DNA of 64,000 nt, from NCBI RefSeq assembly GCF_024323335.1, contig NC_066585.1, positions 346,820,846-346,884,845 of the forward strand, in the 5' to 3' direction. The notes under the pieces are model-generated. The model was not told the origin of the DNA. It ran no database searches and saw only the letters and a list, made by a program, of their open reading frames with translations. Position 1 is the stretch's first letter. Every line of letters starts with the position of its first letter. Below are positions 1 to 12,445 of this stretch, one piece after another. Both the position numbers and the translations under genes were made by a program. Source of the stretch: Lathyrus oleraceus. Its lineage: Eukaryota; Streptophyta; Magnoliopsida; Fabales; Fabaceae.

Positions 1-256
1 GGATAAAGGCTCAAATTTATTTGATAGAATGGTAGTCTGCAAATGGCAAGACTCCATGGATCTTTACAAATTTGAAATTGATGATATATATTGTAAAAAG
101 GCTACATTGAACATAATGGCCATTTCTCCACCAACTCCTAATCCAATGTATTTGAAGCTTCAGTTGACAATGACTGAGCGAAATTCTTTGACAGAAGACG
201 GTTGTAGAACAAAGTCTTGTTAGGATGCAGTTACTTTCCAAATCCCTAATTTTTGC

Positions 257-289
257 CTAGATTGCCCCAAGGTGAGGTACTCAATCTAG
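257..289 (-). other. Ogre-A 3' UTR stem-loop c
   Basis: On the minus strand CTAGATTG (289-282) pairs perfectly with CAATCTAG (264-257) around a 17-nt loop. It is flanked by the CCCG and GGCAAAAA blocks that flank the other stem-loops of the series. It is separated from stem-loop b by the TA tract. Confidence 0.75.
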
Positions 290-290
290 C

Positions 291-293
<3 letters not shown>

Positions 294-383
<90 letters not shown>
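294..383. repeat. (TA)n microsatellite, about 45 units
   Basis: An uninterrupted alternating TA run of about 90 bp inside the Ogre-A 3' untranslated region, placed between two stem-loop modules. It is probably a post-insertion expansion, since the Ogre-B copy has nothing like it here. Confidence 0.97.
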
Positions 384-387
<4 letters not shown>

Positions 388-403
388 GTTTCTAACTTTT
401 TCC

Positions 404-431
404 TGGATCGCCCTTTCGGGTTTTCAATCCA
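404..431 (-). other. Ogre-A 3' UTR stem-loop b
   Basis: On the minus strand TGGATTG pairs with CGATCCA (one G-T wobble). The stem encloses AAAA, then CCC-GAAA-GGG, a short inner stem closed by a GAAA tetraloop. Confidence 0.8.
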
Positions 432-450
432 CCGAGACGCTCATTTTTGC

Positions 451-480
451 CTAAGCCGCCCTTTCGGGTTTTCAACTTAG
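451..480 (-). other. Ogre-A 3' UTR stem-loop a
   Basis: On the minus strand CTAAGTTG pairs with CGGCTTAG (two G-T wobbles) over 8 bp, again enclosing AAAA-CCC-GAAA-GGG. It is the first module after the integrase reading frame. Confidence 0.8.
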
Positions 481-532
481 CGAGTTATTCTGTTTTTATT
501 TTAGGCGAAGTATTTCTTGACTGCATCTGAAT

Positions 533-1971
533 TCACAGGACGAGTGAAATCCTCCCCATAGTTGTAAGCATCAAAGCACCGCCTGAAAAGGCTCTCTTAA
601 CAACATATGGACCTTCATAGTTTGGAGTCCACTTGCCCCTGGAATCGGGCGCGAAAGACAAGACTTTCTTGAGCACGAGATCACCTTCCCGAAACACACG
701 AGGCTTGACCTTTTTATCAAAGGATTTCTTCATCCTTTGCTGATACAACTGACCATGGCACATGGCAGTTAATCTCTTCTCTTCAATTAAATTCAGTTGG
801 TCATAACGACTCTGAACCCATTCAGCCTCAGTCAACTTGGCTTCCATCAAGACTCTCATTGATGGGATCTCAACCTCCACGGGGAGCACAACCTCCATGC
901 CATATACAGGAGAGAAAGGGGTTGCCCTTGTTGAAGTGCGGACGGATGTACGATAACCATGCAAAGCAAATGGTAGCATTTCATGCCAATCTTTATACGT
1001 AACAACCATCTTCTGGATAATCTTCTTGATATTCTTATTAGCAACTTCAACAGCCCCATTCATCTTGGGTCTATAAGGAGAGGAATTATGATGTGCAATC
1101 TTGAACTCGCTACACAGCTCTTTGATAATCTTGTTGTTCCAGTTAGATCCATTATCAGTAATGATCTTATCTGGCACACCATAATAGCATATGAGTTGAT
1201 TCTTGATAAACTTCACAACCACCTGCCTGGTCACGTTCGCATACGATGTCGCTTCAACCCACTTGGTAAGGTAATCAATTGCTACGAGAATAAATCTGTG
1301 ACCGTTGGACGCCTTCGGCTCTATCATGCCAATCATGTCAATTCCCCACATAGAGAAAGGTTATGATGATGAAATCACATTCATAAGTGTCGGGGGAATA
1401 TGAATCTTATCCGCATAAATCTGACACTTATGGCATTTCTTCACATACTTGCAGCAGTCAGACTTCATTGTCAGCCAATAGTAGCCTGCTCTCAACATCT
1501 TCTTTGCCATGGCATGTCCATTGGAATGAGTACCAAATGAACCCTCATCAACAGGTCTGCTTTGTGTCTATCCACGCATCTGAGCAAAACCATGTCAAAA
1601 TTCCTCTTATAAAGCACATCGTCATTGAGGTAGAAACTGCCTGATAATCTCCTCAAAGTCTTCTTATCTTTAACAGATGCCCCAGATGGGTAAATCTGAC
1701 TCTAAAGAAAACATTTGATGTCAAAATACCATGGCTTATCATCTTTCACTTCTTCAACTGCAAATACATGAGCTGGTCTATCCAAGCGCATCACAGTGAT
1801 ATTGGGGACTTCATTCCAGAACTTCACCACAATCATCGAGGCAAGTGTAGCAAGAGCATCTGCCATCTGATTCTCATCTCGAGGAATATGATGGAAGTCA
1901 ACCTCAGTAAAGAAAGTTTAAATCCTCCTCGCATAATCTCTATATGGGATGAGGCCAAGCCGATTCATCTT
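533..1971 (-). pseudogene. Ogre-A integrase region of pol (broken)
   Basis: The segment carries the C-terminal third of an Ogre pol. The zinc-binding segment ends in CHKCQIYAD near 1410-1435. It is followed by the core beginning MWGIDMIG (about 1330-1351), ITDNGSN, and an NGAVEVANKN motif where the third acidic residue is expected, then a C-terminal domain ending near 533. The same motifs occur in Ogre-B, where the DD35E triad is complete. In-frame stops interrupt it, including TAA at 1361-1363 just before the core and a TAG in the linker near 1703-1708. Integrase would join the cDNA ends to host DNA; this copy is dead. Confidence 0.85.
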
Positions 1972-3944
1972 CTATTCACCCTTAATCTGATTAACAATAA
2001 GGGACGAATCACCATAAACATCAAGATGCTTGATCCTAAGATCAATACATTCTTCCAATCCCATAATACATGCCTCATACTCCGCCATGTTATTCGTGCA
2101 TTTGAAAGTTAGCCTTGCTGTAAAAGGAAAATGTGTGCCCTGAGGAGTAATGATTACTACCCCCAATACCATTTCCATATTGATTTACAGCGCCATCAAA
2201 CACCATGCTCCATCGGGAACCAGGCTCTGGCCCTTCATCGAGCGTAGGCTCATCGCAATCTTTCATTTTCAAATACAGAATCTCCTCATCAGGGAAGTCG
2301 TACTGAACTGACTGATAATCCTCAATTGGTTGATGTGCCAAGTGGTCAGCCAAGATACTTCCTTTAATAGTCTTCTAAGCTCGATACTCAATATCATACT
2401 CAGACAATAGTATCTGCCAACGGGCAATCCTCCCAGTTAAAGAAGGCTTTTCAAAGATATACTTGATTGGATCCATTTTGGATATCAACCAAGTGGTATG
2501 ATTTATCATATACTGGCGTAAGCGCTTAGCAGCCCAAGCCAAAGCACAGTATGTCTTCTCAAGCATTGAGTATCGAGACTCACAATCAGTGAACTTCTTA
2601 CTCAGATAGTATATAGCATACTCTTTCTTCCCTGATTCATCTTGCTGACCCAGTACACAACCCATAGAGTCCTCAAGAACAGTCAAGTACATAATCAAGG
2701 GTCTCCCTTCCACAGGCGGAGACAGAATCGGAGGCTCAGACAAATACTCTTAGATACTGTCAAAGGCTTTTTGGCAATCCTCATTCCAATCATGATGCTG
2801 ATCTTTCCGAAGGAGCTTGAATATTGGAGCACATGTGGCAGTCATGTGGGATATAAATCTGGAAATATAATTCAAGCGGCCAAGAAAACCACTGACTTGC
2901 TTCTCAGTTTTGGGCGCATGCATCTCTTGTATTGCTTTGCCCTTGGCAGGATCAACCTCAATACCTCTTTCACTAACAATAAAGCCCAATAACTTGCCGG
3001 AATGGACTCCAAATGTACACTTGTTAGGATTCACACGAAGCTTATACTTCCTCAAACGCTGAAAAAGCTTCAACAAGTGCTCTACATGTTCAACTTCCGT
3101 TCTCGACTTCACAGTCATATCATCAACATATACCTCGATCTCCTTGTGCATCATATCGTGAAATAAGGTAGTCATAGCGCATTGATATGTGGCTCCGGCT
3201 TTCTTCAAACCGAAGCGCATCACTCGATAACAGAATGTTCCCCAAGGTGTGATGAATGTTGTCTTCTCCATATCCTCGGGTGCCATTTTGATTTGATTAT
3301 ATCCGGAAAATCCATCCATAAATGAGAAGACATTGAATTTAGCTGTATTATCTACCAACATATCAATATGTGGTAACGGAAAATCATCTTTCGGACTAGC
3401 TTTATTCAAGTCTCTATAGTCCACACACATTCAGACTTTTCCATCTTTCTTAGGCACGAGCACAATATTGGCCACCCATTGAGGATATGTAGAAGTCACC
3501 ATAAACTCGACATCAATTTACTTCTGAACTTCTTCTTTAATCTTCACTGCCATATCAGGATGAGTTCTTCTGAGCTTCTGCTTCACAGGAACACACTCAG
3601 GCTTCAAAGGCAGGAAATGTTGCACGATATCAGTATCCATACCAGGCATGTCTTCATATGACCAGGCAAAGACGTCGACCTATTCTCGTAGCAACTCAAT
3701 CAACCCCTTCTTCACAGACTCTTCCAGGAGTGCCCCAATCTTCACTTCTCGAACACAATCTTCAGACCCCAAGTTGACTGTTTCTAAATTCTCAAGATGC
3801 GGTTGAATGATCTTCTCTTCGTGCTCAAGCAGACGAGTAATCTCATCAGGAATCTCTTCAACATCATCTTCTTCGGCCTCGAATATAGGAAACTCAAAGT
3901 TGGGAGATGGTGTTGGATCATTATGTTCAATGGGTTTGATCAAC
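1972..3944 (-). pseudogene. Ogre-A reverse transcriptase and two RNase H domains (broken)
   Basis: Exon after the pro-RT intron. Reading down from 3944, an acidic linker (EAEEDDVEEIPDEI) leads to RT with CVDYRDLN, FMDGFSGYNQI and the catalytic YVDD. A first RNase H (LIMYLTVLEDSMGCVLG) and a second, archaeal-type RNase H (FDGAVN, CTNNMAEYEA, YGDSSLIVN) follow. Stops lie at 3680-3682, 3518-3520, 3431-3433 (TGA where CGA fits), 2750-2752, 2375-2377 (TAG where CAG fits) and 1972-1974. A frameshift falls near 2165 within the second RNase H. Most stops fit C-to-T or G-to-A decay. Confidence 0.88.
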
Positions 3945-4209
3945 CTGCATAATGATTTCGGATATAAAAGAGATTTCAGAATTCAAACAAAGCAAATCAT
4001 TATGCATATGAAAAGATTGATTTTATTCTCTTTTTAGGGTTTTATGTGATCACCAATTTCATGCCAAAAGAAAAAAGTGAAAATAATTTGGAAAAACAAA
4101 CATTTAACATGAATTTATTGAATGAATATCATTGTATTTATGGGCCAACAATGTCATAACTTCTCCTTTTGGCATGGGAGAAGGTTTTTTAAACAAAAAT
4201 GAACATTAC
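3945..4209 (-). other. Ogre-A intron between protease and RT (predicted)
   Basis: On the minus strand a GTAATG donor (4209 downward) and a TATGCAG acceptor (ending 3945) bound 265 bp that contain stops. Removing it brings the protease frame into the RT frame. The same position in Ogre-B has a 275-bp intron with the same donor start, GTAAT. A spliced intron here is a known property of Ogre elements. Confidence 0.72.
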
Positions 4210-7200
4210 ATGGACTTATGAACAACTGTTGGAACATCAACAGCGACCCAATTATTGCAGACCCCTCCAGGGATGACAAAGTTGCCAGAATCTTCCTCTA
4301 CATCACCTTCCACAACAGCAACAGCTTCCTGGTCTTCGACCGTGTGGATGAAACCACCACTCTGAAACAGACCGTACTTGTTGAAAGTTCCCGAAGAATA
4401 CCCTATGCTAGCCCGGGATTTATTGTCTTCCAGCTTAATCATTTTTCCTAAACCAGTAGTTGCGCCATGCTCAATGGCCAACTTCGCATCATTGTAGGAC
4501 GTAAATGAAGAAGTTCCTTCCTTAGAAGGCTCAGCAATAGACAAGGCTTGGAATGGCATCCCAACCTCATCCTCAGCATCAATATAAGAAAAGGAAGACA
4601 GATGGCTTACCAAGAGAGCCTTCTCTCCCCCTACCACCACCAACTTTTTGTTCTTAACGAACTTTAACTTTTGGTGTAGGGTGGATGTCACGGTGCCTGC
4701 CTCGTGAATCCATGGTCTGCCCAACAAACAGCTATATCATGGGTGGATATCCATGACCTAAAAAGTGATCTGGAAATCACTAGGTCCTATCTTGACTGGG
4801 AGTTCAACCTCGCCAATCACTGTTTTATGGGATCCATCAAAAGCTTTGATGACCACTCCACTCTGCCTCATGGGAGGCCCCTGGTAAGAGAGTTTGGCTA
4901 GAGTGGATTTTGGCAGCACATTCAGTGATGATCCAGTGTCTACCAACACATTAGACATGGCATCATCCTTACAGTTCATGGAGATGTGAAGTGCCAAATT
5001 GTGGTCCCTTCCCTCCTTAGGGAGATCAGCATCACAAAAGCTCAGGTTGTTACAAGCAGTAATGTTTGCAACAATACTATCAAATTGCTCTATTGTGACA
5101 TCATGATCTACATACGCCACGTCCAACACCTTCTGCAAAGCTTCACAGTGTGGCTCAGAGTTCATTAACAAAGACAACACTGATATCTTTGAAGGCGTTT
5201 GTAGAAGCTGATCTACAACATTGTATTCACTCCTCTTGATGAGCCTCAGCATCTCATCACAGTCCTCTCTAATCATGCCATTCTGGCTAGTAGGGACAGG
5301 AGTTCTGACAACGGCGACAGGTCTGCCAACAACAAGTGTCGGATTCGGAGAAACAGAAGAGTTCCCAATATGACGGGTGGCACTATTAGCAACATCAGCT
5401 CTTCTGGTGTCAGCCTGGGGTTTCGGCGGCGCCGAGAATACACGACCACTGCGGGTCAATCCACTGACATCAGTAATATTCACAACAGAAGTGGAGGGTA
5501 GAAGCATCTCTTTCCCATCTTCCAATGCAACCGCATTATAACGATAGGGAACAGCTTTGTTGGAAGAGTATGGTACAGGGCCAGCTAGCTTAACTATGAG
5601 AGAGGGAGAAGCCTTCTGCTTGCTACCATCATATCTAATGATAATAGGCTCAGGGATCCTGAAGACAGGGGATATCACATTAACTTCATCATCCTCATCA
5701 CGATTTTGAAGTATCTCAATTACACCCTGATCCAACATTTCTTGGATGTCTTTTCTGACTTGACGACATCCTCTCTCATTGACAGTGCAAACACGACAAC
5801 TGTCATGGTCATGCTCATAGTGACTGTATCCACACAACCGTCTATGCATCTCGACCAGAGATTGTCTGATATGGCTGACATATCGGACCTTATATTTACC
5901 AGGGCAACCCTGAACCATATTAACAACAGATTTCCCATGCTCGGGAAATGGGTTCTTCTTTATGTTAGGACCTACGTCCTCGAAAAACAATATACCGCTT
6001 CTCACAAGGTCTTGCACCTTGGTCTTCAACGGGTAGCGATTCTCCACATCATGTCCGGGAGCACCGGAATGATAAACACAGTGAAGCTCGGGCTTATACC
6101 ACCACTAAGGGTTGGTAGGTATAACAGGTGGGTCACGCGAAGTGATCATCTTCCTGAAGGATATAGCTATGCATAGGTCATTGGAATAGGATAAAAAGTG
6201 ACCCTCTTCCTATCATAGCTTGTGCTGGTTTGATTGTTGTTTCGAGGCTAGTAGGCTTGCTGTTGAGGATGATGTTGTTGTTGCTGATACTGTTGATGTT
6301 GTTGTTGCTGGTTCTGACTATGATACTGACATTGCTGATTTTCTCTGAAAACAGGTGCTATATGAGCCACCTGGTGCTGGTTACTGGCCGGACGCACAGT
6401 CTTCCTCTCATAGAGGGTCTTCTAGATTTAATATGGGAGGTCACAACATGTGCCTCACCATCTTTCTTCTTCGCAAACGCCCCATAACATTTGGCAGAAG
6501 AGCCTTCTTCTCTGGTCAGGCGCCCTTCCCTGACTCCTTCCTCTAGACGCGTCCCCATGTTCACCATCTCGGTGAAGTCAGAAGGAGTGCTAGCAATCAT
6601 CCTCTCATAATAGAATGAACTCAAGGTCTTCAGAAAGATCTTGGTCATTTCCTTCTCTTCTAGCGGAGGCACAATCTGTGCAGCCAATTCTCGCCACCTC
6701 TGGACGTACTCCTTAAAAGTGTCTTTATCCTTCTAGGACATGTCCCTCAGTTGGTCCCTATCGGGAGCCATATCAACGTTGTATTTGTATTGCTTGACGA
6801 AGGCTTCGCCAAGGTCATTGAAGAAGTGGATGTTCGCACTATCCAGGCCCATGTACCATCTCAAAGCGGCACCGGACAGGTTGTCCTGGAAGTAGTGGAT
6901 TAGGATTTGATCGTTGTCGGTCTGAGTCGACATCTTATGTGCATACATAACCAAATGGCTGAGAGGATAAGTGTTTCCTTTGTACTTTTCAAAGTCAGGC
7001 ACTTTGAATTTGACAGGAATCTTAACATTGGGTACGAGACAAAGCTCAGCAGCAGATTTGCCACAGAGGTCCTTCCCTCTAAGAGTTTTAAGTTCCTTGC
7101 GCAGCTCAAGGAATTGATCATTCATAGCATCCATTTTCTCATAGACATCTAGGCCCTCAGATGGCTCAGAGTGGTAAATGGTGTCATCTACTCTCGGCAA

Positions 7201-7584
7201 AGTATGCACGACTGGAGGTGGCACAGCGAGGACCGGGCTAGATGTCGGCAAAGAAGCAAAAGTAGGGGCGAGACCCTCAGGAACAAAGTTCGCGGGCATC
7301 CCCCAGGGAAACCCGGTTGGCATAGCAGAAGGCGCAAAGTGGGCACTAGCAACAGGCACGGTAGAGGAAGCAACCTCTGAGATGACCGTCCTCTGGGGAG
7401 GAGTTGAAGGCGTTGGAGACGATTGGCTTTGGGCGGCCAAGAAAGACTCCATCAGGGCAGTCAATCTTGCCACTTCCTCCTTCAGTTCTCTGTTCTCTTG
7501 CTCTAGGTGATCCATTAGCTTCGATGAGTTGACTCTGGTGTAGTACCGGTGCGTCAGCTTGTCTTCAAAATAAATGAAGGACAC
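4210..7584 (-). pseudogene. Ogre-A gag-protease (broken)
   Basis: The gag begins in the conserved THRYYTR...SKLMD segment; the only in-frame ATG there is at 7515-7513. A predicted coiled stretch (LEQENRELKEEVARL), a retrotransposon gag core (KFKVPDFEKYKGNTYP...), a glutamine-rich stretch (CAA/CAG runs antisense to 6230-6340) and a zinc knuckle near 6030-6085 follow. In the knuckle the last cysteine position reads R (GHDVENRY against GHNVENC in Ogre-B). The aspartic protease has VLVDTGSSLNVLPKSTL near 4890-4960. Stops include 6733-6735 (TAG for CAG), one near 6105 and 4758-4760. It ends at the intron donor. Confidence 0.87.
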
Positions 7585-7848
7585 AGAGTTAGACCACCGA
7601 ACAAGAAGCCCTGGAACAAACCCTGCTTATGCACATGATGCATGCAATGCTTGTGCATATGATTTATCTTTTACCAAAGGAACTTTTAGAGTTCTATTTT
7701 CAAATATTGGAAATATATTAATCATTTAGACATATATATGGAAATATCATATCAATAATATCTGGGAAATATTTTTACACCAAAGAAGTACAGTCTTGGT
7801 AACCGAATACAATACAAGAGAGAAGGAAAATGAACATCCTATGGAACC
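7585..7848 (-). other. Ogre-A spacer between ORF1 and gag
   Basis: A 264-bp AT-rich stretch with no recognisable protein. On the minus strand it ends in a pyrimidine-rich run before TTTTGAAG, just ahead of the conserved gag N-terminal segment. It corresponds to the longer 16225-16753 spacer of Ogre-B. Confidence 0.6.
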
Positions 7849-8326
7849 CTAGAAACAATTGTCCAAAGCTCTCGAGACTGGAAGATAAGTTGCACGAAGC
7901 CTTTTCACCTCTCTCTCATAGGCTGCCTCCATATCTGCCTTCTCTTTGGCGAGTCGATTGTACTTCCTCTTCCAAAACCTGGAAGACTGAGGAAGAAGAG
8001 GAGTCACCACATCATCAGGCTCATCGATAACCTGATGCTCTAGAAACTCTATCAATGCATCCTTATCTCTAAGCTGCTGAAGTAGCTCCTCTCGCTCACG
8101 GACCCAATCACGCGAACGGTCTTCATCTCTCAACTCCTCTACTCCTTGGTCAGGGAGGGTTGAAGGCCCAGCCATAACCATAGGTGTAGGTCTCGGGTAG
8201 TCATAGGGCATGAGGTACTCAGAAGCTCTCCTTCTAACCCACGAGGTATAGGGTTCCAAAGCAATACAATTCTTCGGACCAAGCTCTTTCCTTCCCTTCC
8301 TATGAATCTTGCGCCAAGCGCAGACC
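7849..8326 (-). pseudogene. Ogre-A ORF1, 3' part (split by Ogre-B)
   Basis: C-terminal part of ORF1: a basic conserved segment (AWRKIHRKGRKELG), a proline-rich stretch, then a charged segment likely to form a coiled coil (REREELLQQLRDKDALIEFLE, ending ERE-VKRL). The N-terminal part lies 23 kb away at 31494-32472. Across the AGACC target duplication the frame is continuous. Function is unknown; Ogre ORF1 is a family-specific protein of unproven role. Confidence 0.8.
8322..8326. repeat. Target-site duplication AGACC, left copy (Ogre-B)
   Basis: Five bases directly before the TG of the Ogre-B 5' LTR, repeated exactly at 31494-31498 after the CA of the 3' LTR. Confidence 0.95.
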
Positions 8327-9581
8327 TGTAACACCTCAAAATTTTCCCTCCTCTTCTTGGGACTAGTTTAGAATATTTCATTTCATTTTGTAGGACATTA
8401 GGCATTTTCATATTTCATATCATGTGGATAAACAAGTTATCCTCCTAAGTCTTTCTCAGAAGATGGAGAGGTTAAGAGATTCAAGTCTGAGGGTCTCATA
8501 AATTGATCATTAGCCATCTGAGGGTTTGTGCTTCAATTAGGGTTTTCTTGGTTCTTCAAGGAGGTTGAGCATTATCTTGGTTGAAAGGATACATCATCAT
8601 ACTCATGGTTATGTCCTTATCAAAGGTTTCAGAATTCAGGGTCAGGTTCCTTGGGATTAGGGTTTTGACCTCTGGTCAACCCTAATCAGTGCCATTCTAC
8701 CAGTCAGGGTTTCTCAGGGAAATGGGGTTTATTTCTTGGATGGGGATCATATGGTTATAGTATTGAGCTAATTTGAGATAGGGTTTCATTATGGAGCCAA
8801 TTCCTCAAGTGGTTGAGGCTCAAGCTGATCAGAGCATGGTTAGGTCATCTGAGGACCTAAAAAGTCAACAGAAGGTCAACTGAGGGCTAGAAGGTGGAGA
8901 AATGGTTTGAGACACTTCATTCATGTCCCAAAGAGGCTTATTCATCATGTCAAATGCATATCTTGAAGAATTTGAGGTCAGATCAAAAGTTTCCAAAAAT
9001 GGAAAGTGGCCTGTAATTGAAAGTTTCCAAAAAATGGAAAGTTTTTGGACCAAATTCAACTTGATCTTACATCATCAAAGAAGCTTCAAATTAAATTTTG
9101 TCCAACATTAAAGTTGAAGATCTCTCTCTCCTATTTCCAAAACGTCCAAGATCATGAATTTATGATGAATGGTTGAGGAGATATGATCAAATCATTGTCA
9201 AGTGTGCATGGGACTTAAAAAGGCCATATCTTTTGACTCATAACTCCAAATTGAGTGCTCCTTTTTGCATAATTCTTCTCATGACATGAACTTTCCAAAT
9301 CATTCATCACATTACATGAAAATTCATGCTATGATCATATGCATATTCATGCCCATTTTGGAGGGAAAATGCTAAATTTGAAATTGGTGCATCATGTGAG
9401 CTTTTTAACCATTCCAACATGTTGATAAAATGATTTTGGGTGAATTTGACCATGCATTTGGTACTGTTCACGTATGCATTTGCCATGCACCACCAATTTT
9501 CATTTTTTGGTCACACACCCTATTTCACTTAATTGTAATTAACCAATGCCTAATCACATTTTCAGTAGGATTAACATGTCA

Positions 9582-9589
9582 TATAAATA
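9582..9589 (+). promoter_or_regulatory. TATA box of Ogre-B 5' LTR
   Basis: TATAAATA in an AT-poor local context (CATGTCA before, CATAATCC after), about 1.25 kb into the LTR. The 3' LTR keeps the same motif at 27607-27614. Transcription would start roughly 30 bp downstream, placing the U3/R border near 9615. Confidence 0.65.
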
Positions 9590-10234
9590 CATAATCCTAA
9601 CAGAATTTCTGATGATTCATCATTTCTAGATCTCAAATTTTTTTTCCCTCCAAATTTTCTCCCAATCCAAATTAAAAATTCTTCCACATAACATTGAGTT
9701 TTTCTTCCATATTCTGGTTCTATGATCTTGATTTAGTGTAGATCAAGCTTTGTTTTGAAGGATTCGTGTGGAAATCAAGCATGGCAAGTTCATGAAGGTG
9801 AAGATGGAAGTTCAGATTTGAGCAAGATCTAAGCAGTTCCAAGCCTCAATTCATTCATCAAGCTTCATAACAAGTGATCAGGAATGGATTTGCACGATTG
9901 CCAAGCCTTGAATCACCAGAATTCACTATTGCCATTGTTGGAGCTTCAAGAAGGTGCAAATTTCGAATCTCATAATTCTCAAATCTATTGACATGTTTAA
10001 GTAGATCTTTGCATGCTGATAATTCTGGTATAAAAATCATGAAAAACGGATGAGAAATGCATGAGATATAGTGAATTAAAGTTTGACATGTCAAAATGTT
10101 TTTGATCGATTCTCAAGTTTCATGATGATTTGGCCTTGGTTAATGATTGATCTGTAACCTACATTGAAAGAGCTTTCAAATGATATAATTATTTTGGAAT
10201 TCTGGAATTTTTTTTTGAACTTCATACTGTTCAC

Positions 10235-10259
10235 CACCGTCTTCACGAGGAAGACGGTG
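10235..10259 (+). other. Stem-loop in the transcribed part of the Ogre-B 5' LTR
   Basis: CACCGTCTTC and GAAGACGGTG form a perfect 10-bp inverted repeat around ACGAG. It is kept at 28259-28283 in the 3' LTR. Ogre-A has a related palindrome at 36186-36207 at a similar distance from its TATA box. Confidence 0.85.
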
Positions 10260-12401
10260 TTTTCCACCGTGCGCCGCCAACTAGAGCATCTCTGGTTCAG
10301 GCGTGTATTTTGTACTGTAGAAGCATCTTTAACCAAGGTCGTGCGCATTCGATTCTACATTATTGCATTTCATTTGTTTTAATTTGTGCTGACTAGCGCT
10401 TGCGTGGCATACGTTGGCCAATCCATTGGTTCCTACGAGTTGACTGCTTCCACATGTATTTGACTGGCTGACTGGACGCCATGTCAATTATTGAAACGAA
10501 GCATTTTGAGGCGCGCTTCATTGAGCCTTCTGTACCTACTTCGATTCCAGCATGCTGCACTTTTTTCAAATTAATCTACCATTTCCACTTTTCCCTCCAT
10601 TTCCATGTACATTGTTCATTTTTATTTCAAATATTTTTGTCAACTTTGAAAATTCATATCAAATTTAAAAATGATCCAATTAATTCCAGGTTTTTTGCTA
10701 AATGATCCTTGAAATGTCTAGAATTTTATGGTTTTGATTTTATGATTTTACCATTTCTGGATTTTGAATTATATTTGATTATGTGAACATGTATGCCTTT
10801 GTGAAATTGCCTCATTCATCCTATCATAAAATGCTCAATAATGATCCAATTGCCATGAAATTTTGCATGATGATTCTTAACATCTTGATAGATTTATGTG
10901 ATTTTATTTGGCATTTTTTGCTATTGTCTTCACTGTTTGGGACACATGTACTTTAGGTGTGATAATTTGTGTCACACAATTGGATGTCTAGCTTGTGCAT
11001 TTTCATATCCATATCAAATGAGCTCCTATGTTTATGATTTTTGGCATGATGATTATGTTAGACATGTTGTATGCACATAAAAATTTCCAGAGTTGTTTGA
11101 TTCATTTCTGTTTTGATATGGAATTTTGATTCTTGATGATCATTTGAATGCTTTGAGATTGTCTTTGACTTCTCTTGCTCACTACATGACTTTGCTTAAT
11201 GCTTTTGACTTGGTCCTTTTTAGGACATGTTCATGATTGTTTAAATGTGATTCATGTTGAGTTTTAGCTTCTGTTTTGGATTTTTACTTCACCTTTGACC
11301 CTAGGCTTTGCCCTAGGGGTTTGAACTCACATTTTGAGTTGTGCATTTCAGGTTCAAGCAATAAGTCCTAATGGATGATGTGATTCTCTTGCTTGAGACA
11401 CAATTTGCTTTGTTTAACTAATGTTGATTGTTTTGTAGGTCTTTTGGATGGTGAATCAATTTAGTTTGCTTGCATCTTATGCCTTACGCCATTGTTGTCT
11501 GATATTGGTTGTCTGACTGTGGTTGATTGTTTGATTTGTCTGAATGTAAATATTGACTGGTTTAGCCTTTCTTACAGGTACTTTAGCCGCTTTAACTCAT
11601 TATTTGAGTTGCTTTGCTTTGCTTGTGGTTGGCATACCACTTAGGTAACTTCCTATTCTCCATGTAGTCTGGAAGACCTGTCATGTTATTTTGGCAGGTA
11701 CCTGTCTGAAGCCCTCCTTAAGAGGCAATGTTTGTGCTTGTTTATCTTTGTGCTTTGTACATGTGAAGACCTCCTAAGTGAAAAGGCATTGGCAGATAGA
11801 AGGGATGTGCAATCCATCCCCTGCTATTCAGTTGAGTCCTTCATCTTTCTCACACCATGTGTTGATGCATTTTGAATAAACACCCAAAATCTTGTATATA
11901 GAGTCAGTCATTGTGGAATGGAGTTCCTCATTCTGGACTCCCACACATTCTTTGATTCAAGCTCACCCAGGCCTGGGTTATGAGCTATGAGGCATAACCC
12001 TCATCTCCATTTCATCTGCTCACCCTAACTCTCAATGTTAGAGGTTAAGAGCCTGACCACCCTTCCAGTATTTGGCTTGTTTGTCAAGGTCGATATGACC
12101 CCTTGACTAAAGCCCAACCTTGCTTGAGCCCCTTGGTTGTGTATAGTGTGTGTTGATTGCTTTTGATGTTTATCTGTTTTGCTTCTCCTTTCTGTAGGAG
12201 TCGTATGATCAACTTTCAAGGAAGTTGAACGTACGTAGAGATAGACTTGAGTTGACTCACTGCCTGTGTGAGTCAAACTCTTGTTAGAGACCTCAATATA
12301 GGGATCGTTTACATGACAACTATTAGGCTCGAGTCAATCTCCCTTTTAGTTTGTTATTTCCCAGTCTCTGGTTAGGATAGAAGTTTCTCCCCTGTTGAGG
12401 G

Positions 12402-12445
12402 GAACTACGTCGCCCTGATCCTCATACCAGATGAGGTACGTAGGC
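12402..12445 (+). other. Ogre LTR module GAACTACG...ACGTAGGC, copy 1
   Basis: GAACTACGT, a CTGATCC segment, and GATGAGGTACGTAGGC. The ends ACTACGT and ACGTAG can pair. Further copies lie at 13015-13060 and 13101-13145, and one in Ogre-A. Confidence 0.7.

Larger units (their letters stand above)
1..532 (-). other. Ogre-A 3' untranslated region (partial)
   Basis: This stretch lies downstream of the Ogre-A integrase gene in its own orientation. It shares modules with the Ogre-B region 23774-24020: stem-loops with an AAAACCCGAAAGGG tip, and an AACTGC-TCC motif (minus strand near 220-232; Ogre-B 24001-24009). No protein is recognisable. Small reading frames here, including one through the TA tract, have no family resemblance. 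Confidence 0.75.

Noticed and set aside
253..480. Open frame of alternating Tyr and Ile through the TA tract
   Set aside because: Low-complexity artefact of the microsatellite.
9858..10094. Small frame repeated almost unchanged at 27883-28119
   Set aside because: Its conservation between the two positions only reflects the two LTRs of one element; no family likeness.
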